This document shows, piece after piece, positions 7,385 to 16,770 of a stretch of DNA of 39,522 bases; position 1 is the stretch's first letter, and the number at the start of each line of letters is the position of its first letter. This DNA comes from Cyclobacteriaceae bacterium (lineage in GTDB: Bacteria > Bacteroidota > Bacteroidia > Cytophagales > Cyclobacteriaceae): contig JAEUUA010000010.1 of NCBI GenBank assembly GCA_016787755.1, positions 1 through 39,522 of the forward strand, read 5' to 3'. Below the pieces are notes generated by a model. It was not told where the DNA came from and did no database searches. It was given only the letters and a program-made list of their open reading frames with translations. The translations under genes and the position numbers were made by a program.

Positions 7385-9211
7385 ATGATTTGTATCTTGC
7401 CGATAAGATATTGCAATTTGCTAAGAATAGTTTTCATCATTCTCTCAATAAACCTGCATGTTTTGTCTCCTCTCTATCTTCAGGCACAGAACAAGAAAGA
7501 TTCTGTTGAAAAAAAATTCCTTGCCAAAAGAGCCTTTCGCCAGGGTATGAAATTTATAACAACAAGTCCAGAAGATACAATCGTAAATAAAAAAAGTGCT
7601 GACGACTATGCTCGGTTTGCCGGTAAAATAATTCGCAGCATACATTACGAACGGGTAGGTTTTGAAATCTCCATTTACGACAGCACCAAACGGGTTAGGA
7701 GAACGGTAACTAAAATAGCCAATGCAATTCACACGGATACACGCCAACGGATTATTCAGCAGCATTTATTTCTGGAGAAAAATAAACCGTTGAACCCTGC
7801 TAAACTTGCTGACAATGAGCGCTTCTTGCGCGACAAAGATTTTATTTTGGATAGCCGCATAATGGTAGTGGAGGGTGAGGGATCCGACTCGGTTGACCTA
7901 GTTGTAATAACCCGTGATGTTTTCAGTTTAGGAACCAACGTTGGCGGAAGTTTTCCCAATGCCCTTCAACTTGGCCTTTATGATGCCAACGTTGGCGGAT
8001 TGGGTCAGCGATTTGAATTTAATACCCTCATTGACCAAGACCGAACTCCCAAATTTGGCTATTCTTTGCTTTACCGCAAAAGCAGCATTTTCGGTAGCCT
8101 GACAAATGTTGAATTAGGATATACACAAATCAATTCAGGCATTAGCCTGGGTGATGAATCTGAATTTGCTACACGGATTCGAATAAGCAGGCCACTCGTC
8201 TCACCTTATTCGCGATTAGCGGGTGCCCTTGAAATAAGCCGCAACTGGTCAAAGAATATATTTACAAAACCAGACTCTGCTTTCCTTGATTATAAATACA
8301 AGATTCTTGATGGCTGGATAGGATACAATCTGGGTATAAAAAATTCCATTACAAACCGCAACCGCCATTTTCTTGCATTTCGGGCATTTGATTATTACTA
8401 CCTCAACCGCCCCAGGCAAGAGAACTTTCGTGAGTCCGTCATCTACAATAATTCTTCAGCGTACCTCTCAGCCATTACTTTCTATCGGCAGAATTTTTTT
8501 AAAACACGATATGTTTTTGGGTTTGGCCGAACGGAAGACGTACCCTCCGGTTTTTCAATGGAGCTAACAAGTGGATACGTTCGGCAATTAAAAGCAGCAA
8601 GACCATACAGTGCTTTCAATATTAATTATTCACTCGCTCATCGTAAAGGTGATTTTCAAAGTTTTCGTTTTCAAAGCGGTGGCTATTACCGTAATAATAG
8701 ATTAGAAGATGTTATCCTTGATGCAGGTACAACCTATTATACTCGGCTTTGGCAATTCCAACGCTTTAAAATGCGAAGTTCAGTTTCTGCTAACTACTCG
8801 AAATTAGTTAATCATAATGTAGTCGACTGGCTTACAGTAAGAGACAATGAAATTAATGGGCTGATTGCCGATAGTTTGAAATTCAATACGCGACTGGCGC
8901 TACATTTAGAGTCTGTATTATTCACCCCATGGTCATTCATCGGGTTCCGCATGGCTCCCTTTTGGGGAGTTGATATGGTTTCCGCACAATGTATTACGTG
9001 CGAAAATAAGAATAACACCTTCTGGGGATTTAATTCAGGCCTAAGAACCCGAAACGAAAACCTTATCTTCGGCACGTTGGAATTGAAACTTAGCTACATT
9101 CCTAAAGATGAATTTGGAACTCATCGATTTGTTATTGGCTTTAAGCAAAATTTAAGAGTGAAGAGCTCAGGTACATTTGTTAAAGCTCCTTCATTAATAA
9201 GTTATAATTAA
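7385..9211 (+). CDS. Omp85/BamA-like outer-membrane protein with POTRA-like domain
   Basis: The ATG at 7385 gives 608 residues with a good signal peptide (hydrophobic 12-30, cleavage near YLQAQ); upstream in-frame starts at 7337 (ATG) and 7316 (TTG) would put a polar extension before it. Residues about 80-178 look like one POTRA-type beta-alpha-alpha-beta unit (GKIIRSIHYERVGF, then NERFLRDKDFILDSRI and DSVDLVVITRDVF). The rest is a long run of amphipathic strands ending near the C-terminus, consistent with a 16-strand barrel. This 'short POTRA plus barrel' layout occurs in Bacteroidota Omp85 relatives (BamA/TamA/patatin-associated types). No assembly partner lies next to it. The superfamily call is fairly sure; the client or transported molecule is unknown. 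Confidence 0.68.
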   Translation: MICILPIRYCNLLRIVFIILSINLHVLSPLYLQAQNKKDSVEKKFLAKRAFRQGMKFITTSPEDTIVNKKSADDYARFAGKIIRSIHYERVGFEISIYDSTKRVRRTVTKIANAIHTDTRQRIIQQHLFLEKNKPLNPAKLADNERFLRDKDFILDSRIMVVEGEGSDSVDLVVITRDVFSLGTNVGGSFPNALQLGLYDANVGGLGQRFEFNTLIDQDRTPKFGYSLLYRKSSIFGSLTNVELGYTQINSGISLGDESEFATRIRISRPLVSPYSRLAGALEISRNWSKNIFTKPDSAFLDYKYKILDGWIGYNLGIKNSITNRNRHFLAFRAFDYYYLNRPRQENFRESVIYNNSSAYLSAITFYRQNFFKTRYVFGFGRTEDVPSGFSMELTSGYVRQLKAARPYSAFNINYSLAHRKGDFQSFRFQSGGYYRNNRLEDVILDAGTTYYTRLWQFQRFKMRSSVSANYSKLVNHNVVDWLTVRDNEINGLIADSLKFNTRLALHLESVLFTPWSFIGFRMAPFWGVDMVSAQCITCENKNNTFWGFNSGLRTRNENLIFGTLELKLSYIPKDEFGTHRFVIGFKQNLRVKSSGTFVKAPSLISYN

Positions 9212-9316
9212 CTCTAAGTCATGGTACGTGCTAATCAATATTATTTAATCGCACTCAATCCGGTAGGAACAGATTTCATTAATTACTTTTAATACCTTAA
9301 ACACAGTTCTTGCCTC

Positions 9317-10357
9317 ATGCGGGTATCCATCCTATTCTTTTCATCTATAGTTTTTGCATGCACCCCATCGCCTTCAAATAAAACAAGATTGGCTAATGAG
9401 GAACCTACTTTAGCAAAACAAGAGGGCATGAGTTGGATACCTGGTGGCGATTTCATGATGGGTGCCAAAACACAAAGTAATACAGGCGATGCCCAGCCTT
9501 TTCATTCCGTAAAAGTTACTGGCTTTTGGATGGACGAAACTGAAGTGACCAATGATCAATTTGCAGCGTTCGTAAAAGCTACTAATTATAAAACGCTTGC
9601 GGAGAAACCAGTGGATTGGCAGGAACTAAAAAAAATGGTTCCGGAAGGAACCCCCAGACCACCGGATGAGGCTCTGCAACCCGGTGCCCTTGTATTTACA
9701 CCCCCTATCGGGGCAGTTATGTTAAACGATTATTCGCAATGGTGGGTCTGGACAATGGGAGCTAACTGGAGACATCCACAAGGACCTACCAGTTCTATCG
9801 AAGGAAAGGGCAATCATCCCGTTGTGCAAATTGCCTATGAAGATGCCATGGCCTATGCAACATGGGTAGGTAAGCGTTTGCCAACTGAAGCAGAGTATGA
9901 ATTTGCCGCGCGTGGTGGTTTGGAACAAAAAGAATTTGCGTGGGGCGATGAAGTAAATCCGCAGGGAAAGTATTTAGCCAATTACTTCCAGGGTTCATTC
10001 CCTTATCGCAATACCCAAGAGGATGGTTTTGCAGGAACAGCTCCAGTAAAATCATTTCCACCGAATCCATATGGCCTTTTTGATATTACGGGCAATGTAT
10101 GGGAGCTTTGCAGCGATTGGTTTGCTGCGGAAGATTTTGTAACTAAAAAATATGTTGGCGTTTTAGTTAATCCTACAGGACCCGCGGCCACGATTGATCC
10201 CAATGACGCCTATGCTATTAAGCATGTTTCCAAAGGTGGCTCATTCTTGTGCAGTATTGAATATTGCAGCAACTATAAGCCCAGTGGCAGACAGGGTTCA
10301 TCGTACGATACCGGTATGGATCATACCGGCTTCCGATGTGTTAAGGATGCTGATTAA
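9317..10357 (+). CDS. exported formylglycine-generating enzyme (SUMF1/FGE) family lipoprotein
   Basis: A 346-residue protein with a short lipoprotein signal (lipobox IVFAC, C15) and then a complete FGE-sulfatase domain from about residue 36 (MSWIPGGDFMMGA, DETEVTNDQFAAFV, GKRLPTEAEYEFAARGG, DITGNVWEL, GFRCV). The C-terminal segment GGSFLCSIEYC carries two cysteines five residues apart (C312, C317), matching the copper-binding catalytic pair of true FGEs; many SUMF1-fold relatives lack them. True FGE oxidises a Cys in a CxPxR motif of sulfatases to formylglycine. A lipoprotein signal implies action outside the cytoplasm. No sulfatase gene is present in the window. The last 17 bases overlap the convergent AI-2E-family gene. 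Confidence 0.85.
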   Translation: MRVSILFFSSIVFACTPSPSNKTRLANEEPTLAKQEGMSWIPGGDFMMGAKTQSNTGDAQPFHSVKVTGFWMDETEVTNDQFAAFVKATNYKTLAEKPVDWQELKKMVPEGTPRPPDEALQPGALVFTPPIGAVMLNDYSQWWVWTMGANWRHPQGPTSSIEGKGNHPVVQIAYEDAMAYATWVGKRLPTEAEYEFAARGGLEQKEFAWGDEVNPQGKYLANYFQGSFPYRNTQEDGFAGTAPVKSFPPNPYGLFDITGNVWELCSDWFAAEDFVTKKYVGVLVNPTGPAATIDPNDAYAIKHVSKGGSFLCSIEYCSNYKPSGRQGSSYDTGMDHTGFRCVKDAD

Positions 10358-11459
10358 CTTCAGTTTCAAAAGGTAAGTCAGGTAAGTCTTTTACCACCAA
10401 CTCATCAATCTCACCATTTTCAGAAAGTAGAATTGAAATATTTCGGGTGGAAGGGAACTGCGCTAGTACAATTAGCATAATGGATGTAATCGGCACCGAG
10501 ATCACCATCCCTAAGATATCCCATAGGTAGCCCCAAAGGGAAAGTGTAATGACAACCACCAGTGGACTTAAATTAAGGGATTTGCCCATGATCTTGGGCT
10601 CTATATAATTACCCACAACAAGTTGTACGGCTTCAACAAAAAGCAATACCCATAAGAAAGGCCAAAAAGAACCGAATTGCAGAACCGCAAAAATAGCAGG
10701 CAGCACCGTGGCAATCAGTGAGCCTATGTAGGGAATATAATTGAAAAGGAAAATAAGAAACGCCCATAGGAATGCGTAATCAACACCGATAATTATAAGC
10801 ACTACATAGCTTAGTCCCGCGGTCAGCAAGCTTACATATGTTTTTAATGTGATATACCGATTGGTAGATGTATAAATCTGGTCGCTTATAGATTGAAAAC
10901 GAAACCAGATATGTTCATCACTAAATAGCTTCCTCATTTTCTTTTTCAGTGAAACCTCTTCCAGCAAAAGGAAAACCAGGTAGATTAATACAATAATTAA
11001 ATTACTTAAAATAGAGGTCATACTGCTGAGTATCCCATTCAGGTATGCCTGGAGGTCAATCCCTTCCAACTTACCCATAATCCGATCTTCTAAATCAGAA
11101 ATACCTATGAAATCACTTACCTTTTGGAAAAAGATTTGAAAGGTTGCCTGATAAGTCTTGTAGTTATTTAAAATCAAGGTAAGGTTATCTACAATTAGAT
11201 TAATCGTAATTTGAAGAATGAGCGAAATAATGACCACACTTAGTGTACCGCTAAGCCAACGGGGAGCCTTTCTTCCTTTTATTTTTATGCTGCCGATAAA
11301 ATTTTGTAACGCCCGGATAATGTACCACACAATAAGTGCTACAGCCAGTGGTTTCAATATGTCTTTAAAAAAAATTAGGGCCGCGATTATAATTACAAGG
11401 AGAATGCCAATATGGGTTGCCTTTAACAATCTTGAGTTGGGCGTAAAATTTGTTTCCAT
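10341..11459 (-). CDS. AI-2E family transporter (membrane permease)
   Basis: A 372-residue polytopic inner-membrane protein using the ATG at 11459; a TTG six bases upstream is less likely. It has the family plan: two N-terminal helices (THIGILLVIIIAALIFF and the next), a long soluble stretch around 70-150, then a block of helices with the conserved 'FLFNYIPYIGSLIATVLPAI' type signature and 'VVGNYIEPKIMGKSLNLSPLVV'. AI-2E relatives have been linked to autoinducer-2 export or to Na+(Li+)/H+ exchange, but the substrate cannot be told from sequence. The 3' end overlaps the FGE-like gene by 17 bases, so the two convergent transcripts share their ends. Confidence 0.93.
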   Translation of the reverse strand: METNFTPNSRLLKATHIGILLVIIIAALIFFKDILKPLAVALIVWYIIRALQNFIGSIKIKGRKAPRWLSGTLSVVIISLILQITINLIVDNLTLILNNYKTYQATFQIFFQKVSDFIGISDLEDRIMGKLEGIDLQAYLNGILSSMTSILSNLIIVLIYLVFLLLEEVSLKKKMRKLFSDEHIWFRFQSISDQIYTSTNRYITLKTYVSLLTAGLSYVVLIIIGVDYAFLWAFLIFLFNYIPYIGSLIATVLPAIFAVLQFGSFWPFLWVLLFVEAVQLVVGNYIEPKIMGKSLNLSPLVVVITLSLWGYLWDILGMVISVPITSIMLIVLAQFPSTRNISILLSENGEIDELVVKDLPDLPFETEVNQHP

Positions 11460-11533
11460 CAGCAATTTTCTCTATTTCGGTTAGAAGCCAACTTCAATAT
11501 TGGCGAGAATCCATCAAAAACAAAAATTAGATT

Positions 11534-11550
11534 TCCTCATATCCTGAGGA
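11534..11550 (-). promoter_or_regulatory. small inverted repeat upstream of the AI-2E gene
   Basis: Perfect 6-bp arms (11534-11539 and 11545-11550) around a 5-base loop, about 75 bases before the AI-2E start, in an otherwise featureless AT-rich spacer (11460-11726). It could be an operator or a leader hairpin; there is no direct support for either. Confidence 0.25.
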
Positions 11551-11726
11551 GTGATTTAGACAGATTAACTCTTTGTTTAGTTTTGAGTTTAAAACAAAAA
11601 AGGTAGCCTTTCTGCCTGACCCGTTCAAGTTAAAATTTAATTTCTATTGATAATTTATTGCATTTCGGTTAAGTATTTTGCCCGTTCCCTTTTCAGTGGC
11701 AAATTCATATTCGAAGATGTTCCATA

Positions 11727-12113
11727 TTACAATATTCTGATTTTCCCCTGTCCTATACGTACCTCGCGGCCACGCAATAAATGATTATACACTAGGCCTT
11801 TGTCAAAGTCCAGGATTTGACTTACACCAATGCCATTAGCTTCGCCCCAGGTAATAAAAACTTGATTCACATTAACGAGTTCTGCTTTGTAGGTTTCTGT
11901 TTCCGCAGCTCCTTTCTCAGCACCTGCTTCGGCTGTCCAGCGCAAAACAGAATCTGAGTCAAACGTTACATGAAACACATCTTCGCCATAATTGACCTCA
12001 ATCGTTTTTCCAATCAATTGAGCTGGTGTGACTGATGAAGTGCTGGCTGGCTGCTGGCAACTGAATGCGGTGCCTATCGCACCCACTAATAAGAATCTTA
12101 ACATCCTATTCAT
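11727..12113 (-). CDS. small lipoprotein with MoaF/lipocalin-like domain
   Basis: The ATG at 12113 is chosen because it begins a proper lipoprotein signal (MNRMLRFLLVGAIGTAFSC) and falls one base after the stop of the upstream gene; the longer in-frame extension would read back into that gene. The mature part, about 110 residues, is a compact beta-rich domain ('GKTIEVNYGEDVFHVTF', 'LRWTAEAGAEKGAAETETY', 'ILDFDKGLVYNHLLRG') resembling MoaF-like and phenolic-acid-decarboxylase-like small barrels. It is very probably co-transcribed with the haem c lipoprotein ahead of it. Domain identity is moderately sure; function unknown. Confidence 0.68.
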   Translation of the reverse strand: MNRMLRFLLVGAIGTAFSCQQPASTSSVTPAQLIGKTIEVNYGEDVFHVTFDSDSVLRWTAEAGAEKGAAETETYKAELVNVNQVFITWGEANGIGVSQILDFDKGLVYNHLLRGREVRIGQGKIRIL

Positions 12114-12114
12114 T

Positions 12115-15051
12115 TTATTTATTTTTTTGTTGAAGAAATGCCAGCAAATCGGCAAGGTCCTGGGTGCTCATACTTCCTTCCAGCCCTTCGGGCATCAGCG
12201 ATGTACCTAACGAAGCAAATTTCTTAATTTCATTTTTACGTATTGTTATCTGCGCCCCACCCATTTTCTTTAGTGTAATAGCTTGATCCGTTTCGCCTTC
12301 AACCATACCCAGGTGAATTTCGCCACGCTTGGTTTCAATGCGGTGATTGATGTATTGCGTATTCACCGCAGCGTTGGGATCGAGTATATCATGCATGATT
12401 GATTCCTTACTTTTTCGATTAATTTCTGTTAGCACAGGACCTACCTCTTTTCCAAACTCCAAATATACATGACACAAGGCACATTGCGCTTGAAATATTT
12501 CTGCTCCGGCAATCTGAGAGCCCGTTAATGTCAATGCTTCCTTCATTGATTCCATCGCTTGCTTGCGGGTAGTAACTCCTGAATCTGAGAAGAGTTTCTC
12601 AGCTCGCTTCTTTGTTCTCTCGTTGTCGGTCCACCAAAGTAATTGTCTTCTACGCTCAAGGTCAAAGTTCATTTCCCCAATATTGATTATACCCTTTTCC
12701 AATCCCGTTAAGAGCGCATCATTTTGGGGCTCGATATACAACAACAAATCGCCCGCATATTTTCTGGCTTGAGGACCCAAGGTTGGCCATAATTCTAAAA
12801 TCCGAAACCCGATTGCCGGATCTTCGTATTCAGAAAGTTGTCTAAGTGCTTCTTCTTGTATTTTTAAAGGTTGCCAATGGGCCAGGCACGCATACAATAC
12901 TTCTGCTTTACGGGTATAGGGAAGCGATTTAATTAACGCTATTTGTTTAACACGATCGTCTGCAGCGCGCGTGCTATCTAACACTCCCGCCAAGGCAAGT
13001 TTACTATATGTTAAAAACGCTGGTGAAATGGGTAGCGAAAGGGTACTTCTAATAGAAGCCAAGGAAGATACAATGCCAACATCCTGTCGTTTTTCTAATG
13101 TAGAGATTGCCGAAATAAGTTGTATAGCCTGTTCCATCGGTTGAACATGAGCGGCCAACTGATTGAGTATTGAATACACATCATCATTGCTGAGTTTACT
13201 ACCGGCCAGCGTTTCAAGAATGGATTGAATTTTAGAATAAGAATTGGTACTTATTACTGCTAAGGAGGAAAGTAGCCTCACATCCACTTCTTTATTTGTT
13301 GAAATTAGTTTGCTAAAGAAATCTGCAGAACTGTGTTTTGACGCAAGCGAAATAGCTGCCACGTTCCAGTCATCCATTGGCTGAGCGGTGGCCGTTAAAA
13401 GACTTTCGAAAATTTGATTTTTATGTTTGGCAAAGGTACCTTCTGTCAGTGTGCTAATTGTTAACCCGGCTTGCATGCGAACTCGCGCATCTCTTTCGGC
13501 CAATAACGAAGTACATGCGGCAATGAGTGAATCGTTTTTTTCAATTCTCGATTCAGAAATCAGTAACGCATTCTCTCTTACTCCCGCCAAGGGATTGCTA
13601 AATGCATTGAGCAATTCATTGACTTCAAGATTATTTTTTGAATGAAGAAGCCAAAGTGCGTGCACACGGGTAACCCCACCAGAGAAGGCCAACAAGCCTT
13701 TAATCGTATTGATGTGATCTGAAGTTAATGTCTGATCCATTAAAAGTCGATGTGCTGTTTTACGAATCCACTGATTGGGATTCTTTAAACTTTCTATCTG
13801 AGCTTCGATAGAAGTGAACTGATCGATATTAAATATTTGATTTTCAGCATTTGATTTTGTGATCCTGTAGATCCTTCCCTTCTCTTTTCCTGCCTGTAGA
13901 TCGAGTGTTTTTTCAATCTCATCAGGAATCCACTCCGGGTGCTCAATTACCTGGCGATACATATCCACTACATATAATGCACCATCCGGGCCTAGCGACA
14001 TATTAACCGGCCTGAAGGAACGATCGGTGCTTGCTAAAAATTCCTTCTTTTGGTGAATTCGTGAGGCTGAAAAAAATGCTCCATTTGCTTTTACCTTATC
14101 CACATGCACGAGGTTAAGCACCACATCTGCCACCCAAATGCTGTTTTCGTATTCAGGCCCAAAGGCACCACCACCATAATAGGTTATGCCACATGAGCCT
14201 GAAAAATAACCCGATTGCTCAGGATGATTAACGCGCGACTCCTGATCGCCAATGGGATAAACGCGAGCTAACCCATCTTCTTCATGATCCGAAATATTTG
14301 AAAGCGTATGATCTTTGATAAGATTACTGTTTTGTAGGTAACGATCTGGAAATACCAAATGCGAAACGTGTTCCAGATTATGCGTTTCAAACAGATGGCC
14401 AAATTCATCCATTCCTAAACCAAACCCACCGGAACTTTCACCCAGTCGTTCCAACGTTTTGCTTTCAAGATTAAATCTAAAATCGTGACCGCGAAGATCC
14501 ATTTGAGTTGTGGGGTCGCCCCACCAATAGGGCTTTCCAGAGTTACCTCCATTTGCTGCATATATCCAATTGTCGATTCCATACGTTAGCCCGTTATAAT
14601 TGTGCTGTAAGTTACCCGTTGAAAATCCACCCATCAGCGTATCTACAACATCAGCTTTATAATCATTGTTTGTGTCCTTTATAAATAAGAGATAAGGAGG
14701 TGCTGCAACAAGTACTCCCTTTTTATAAGGTAGGATGGATGATGCTAATTGCAAGTTCTCGGCAAAAAGAATTTGATCATCGTACACCCCATCCTGATTG
14801 GTATCCTTCAATAAAATGATTTTGCTCTGTTGATCTTCAAACGGATAGCCAGGCATCTCAAGCACCAACGCTTCACCCGATTCTGTAAACTCAAGATCAA
14901 CGGGATCTTTTATAAGAGGCTCGTTCGCAACCAAGGTAAGATTAAATCCCGGTTCCACTTGAAACCCCACAGGAACCTTCGGTTTATTTGAATGACAGGA
15001 TATCAACACACAAGCCAGAAACAAGTGATTGAGAAGAATTATGTGACGCAT
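12115..15051 (-). CDS. PVC-type haem-binding CxxCH lipoprotein (dehydrogenase-like beta-propeller plus HEAT repeats)
   Basis: A 978-residue exported protein from the ATG at 15051 with lipobox LISC. Residues about 25-390 form a propeller related to glucose/sorbosone dehydrogenases ('PVGFQVEPGFNLTLVANEP', 'GPDGALYVVDMYRQVIEHPEWIP', and Asp-rich DTNQDGVYDD and DTNNDYKADVVD loops likely to bind Ca2+). A long helical HEAT-like region (about 420-780) follows. The C-terminal cytochrome c domain has the haem site CALCH (C857, C860, H861). This architecture is known as the PVC-type haem-binding or 'membrane-bound dehydrogenase' family of Planctomycetes and Bacteroidota. It presumably oxidises a sugar-like substrate at the envelope and hands electrons to haem c; the substrate is unproven. 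Divergent from the serine hydrolase gene. Confidence 0.9.
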   Translation of the reverse strand: MRHIILLNHLFLACVLISCHSNKPKVPVGFQVEPGFNLTLVANEPLIKDPVDLEFTESGEALVLEMPGYPFEDQQSKIILLKDTNQDGVYDDQILFAENLQLASSILPYKKGVLVAAPPYLLFIKDTNNDYKADVVDTLMGGFSTGNLQHNYNGLTYGIDNWIYAANGGNSGKPYWWGDPTTQMDLRGHDFRFNLESKTLERLGESSGGFGLGMDEFGHLFETHNLEHVSHLVFPDRYLQNSNLIKDHTLSNISDHEEDGLARVYPIGDQESRVNHPEQSGYFSGSCGITYYGGGAFGPEYENSIWVADVVLNLVHVDKVKANGAFFSASRIHQKKEFLASTDRSFRPVNMSLGPDGALYVVDMYRQVIEHPEWIPDEIEKTLDLQAGKEKGRIYRITKSNAENQIFNIDQFTSIEAQIESLKNPNQWIRKTAHRLLMDQTLTSDHINTIKGLLAFSGGVTRVHALWLLHSKNNLEVNELLNAFSNPLAGVRENALLISESRIEKNDSLIAACTSLLAERDARVRMQAGLTISTLTEGTFAKHKNQIFESLLTATAQPMDDWNVAAISLASKHSSADFFSKLISTNKEVDVRLLSSLAVISTNSYSKIQSILETLAGSKLSNDDVYSILNQLAAHVQPMEQAIQLISAISTLEKRQDVGIVSSLASIRSTLSLPISPAFLTYSKLALAGVLDSTRAADDRVKQIALIKSLPYTRKAEVLYACLAHWQPLKIQEEALRQLSEYEDPAIGFRILELWPTLGPQARKYAGDLLLYIEPQNDALLTGLEKGIINIGEMNFDLERRRQLLWWTDNERTKKRAEKLFSDSGVTTRKQAMESMKEALTLTGSQIAGAEIFQAQCALCHVYLEFGKEVGPVLTEINRKSKESIMHDILDPNAAVNTQYINHRIETKRGEIHLGMVEGETDQAITLKKMGGAQITIRKNEIKKFASLGTSLMPEGLEGSMSTQDLADLLAFLQQKNK

Positions 15052-15158
15052 GTGGATAGATATCTTAATACAAATCAAATTTAAATTTTTTTTGAGATAT
15101 TACCCTACCCAAAACTTAGAGCTCAAATTCTTATCTTGTACAATCTTAACCCCAACAC

Positions 15159-16730
15159 ATGAACAAATTTTCAAGCTACTTCCTATTAGTAGTAGCCATC
15201 GGCTGCGCTTCAAATAATGACAAAACCGGTACGGAGTTCACTACTCCCCTCGCTTCTGTTCAGAAATATTCAATCCCGCATTTTGAAGATACAACAACCT
15301 TTGTCAGGTTGGAATCTCTGTTTCCTGTTGTGGATAAAATCTATCGTGACTATGCCAAGGAACACTATTTTCCGGCTCTCAGTTATGGCGTGATTGCTGG
15401 GGGCAAATTGATTTATTCAAATAATGTAGGTACTGTTAATCTGGAAGAAAAGACACCTGCTACCAGTAAGAGCCTGTTTCGTATTGCTTCTATGAGTAAA
15501 AGTTTTACAGCCATGGCCATTCTTAAACTTCGTGATGAAGGCAAGCTGAATGTAACCGATCCGGTTTCAAAATACATCCCTGAAATAATTCAGGCAGGTG
15601 CGCTTACCAACGATGCACCACCCATAACGATTCAACATTTGCTTACGATGTCGGCTGGTTTTCCGGAAGATAATCCGTGGGGGGATCGACAACTAGACGC
15701 CACCGATAATGAATTAATAAAACAAATTAGGGAGGGCATTTCATTTTCAAACGTGCCTGGCGTAACCTTTGAGTACAGTAACATGGGTTTCGCCATGCTT
15801 GGAAAAATAATCTCATCAATTTCAGGTACACCCTATCAGCAATACATTACCGAAAACATTATGAAGCCAATCGGTATGAACGATTCCAAATGGGAATTTG
15901 ATGACGTGCCAAAAGAACAACTTGCCTTGGGCTATCAACGGATTGATAATGAATGGAAAGAAATTCCACTGTTGCATGATGGCGCTTATGGCGCAATGGG
16001 TGGATTGATTTGTTCTATTGAAGATTTTAGCAAATATGTTGCCCTGCACTTAGGTGCCTGGCCTGCGCGAAACGAAGTTGAAACCGGACCTGTGCGCAGA
16101 AGTTCCATTCGCGAAATGCACCAGCCCTGGCGATTCAACAATTTATTTACCAATGCAAAAACCAGAAGTGGCGAGCTTTGCCCTATTGCTTTGGGCTATG
16201 GGTATGGATTGGATTGGGAAAAAGATTGCAACGGACTTGTGCGTATATCACACAGTGGTGGCCTGCCGGGCTTTGGTAGCGAGTGGCGCATCTATCCTGA
16301 ATATGGAATTGGAATTGTTTCCTTTAGCAATCATACCTATGGCGCACCGGGTGCACCCAATGCCTTGGCATTAGATACCCTCATCTCATTGGCCGGATTA
16401 AAACCAAGAGTGTTGCCACCTTCCGAAATATTATCGAAACGGCAAAGGGAAATAGCAGAACTCCTTCCCGCATGGAACGAAGATCAAACAAAAGTTTTTG
16501 CTGAGAATTTCTTTTGGGATGAATCACTGGTGCGTAGAAAAGAAGCTACTCGTAAGATATTTGAAGAAGCCGGAGCAATTCTATCAGTTAAACCAATCAC
16601 ACCAGAAAATCAGTTGCGCGGTGGTTTTATCATAGAAGGTTCAAAGAAAAATGTTTGGGTATTTTTTACACTCACACCAGAAAGGGAAGCATTGATTCAG
16701 CAATTGGATGTGGAGTTAATGGATAAGTGA
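15159..16730 (+). CDS. serine hydrolase, class C beta-lactamase/penicillin-binding-protein fold, lipoprotein
   Basis: A 523-residue protein with lipobox VAIGC (C16). The beta-lactamase-type catalytic domain spans about 55-410: SxxK motif S111-M-S-K114, Y206-S-N208 as the YxN motif, and H365-S-G367 in place of KTG. These are the three active-site elements of the PF00144 family (esterase EstB, D-aminopeptidase and AmpC-like enzymes). A further domain of about 110 residues follows. It should be an outer-membrane- or inner-membrane-anchored hydrolase in the periplasm; the natural substrate could be a peptide, ester or muropeptide. It ends before a hairpin shared with the convergent MmcQ/YjbR gene. 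Confidence 0.92.
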   Translation: MNKFSSYFLLVVAIGCASNNDKTGTEFTTPLASVQKYSIPHFEDTTTFVRLESLFPVVDKIYRDYAKEHYFPALSYGVIAGGKLIYSNNVGTVNLEEKTPATSKSLFRIASMSKSFTAMAILKLRDEGKLNVTDPVSKYIPEIIQAGALTNDAPPITIQHLLTMSAGFPEDNPWGDRQLDATDNELIKQIREGISFSNVPGVTFEYSNMGFAMLGKIISSISGTPYQQYITENIMKPIGMNDSKWEFDDVPKEQLALGYQRIDNEWKEIPLLHDGAYGAMGGLICSIEDFSKYVALHLGAWPARNEVETGPVRRSSIREMHQPWRFNNLFTNAKTRSGELCPIALGYGYGLDWEKDCNGLVRISHSGGLPGFGSEWRIYPEYGIGIVSFSNHTYGAPGAPNALALDTLISLAGLKPRVLPPSEILSKRQREIAELLPAWNEDQTKVFAENFFWDESLVRRKEATRKIFEEAGAILSVKPITPENQLRGGFIIEGSKKNVWVFFTLTPEREALIQQLDVELMDK

Positions 16731-16746
16731 TGTTGAGTGTCACATC

Positions 16747-16770
16747 GTAAAGACGTCAAGACGTCTTTAC
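16747..16770. terminator. hairpin between the serine hydrolase and the MmcQ/YjbR gene
   Basis: Perfect 10-bp arms (16747-16756 and 16761-16770) around the loop CAAG. It sits 16 bases after the hydrolase stop and covers the stop codon of the convergent gene (16756-16758). There is no long T tract, so it may act as a bidirectional terminator or as a 3'-end stabiliser. Confidence 0.6.

Noticed and set aside
9317..10357. Gliding-motility protein GldJ/GldK
   Set aside because: The fold is related, but the catalytic Cys pair of true FGE is kept and no gld genes are adjacent.
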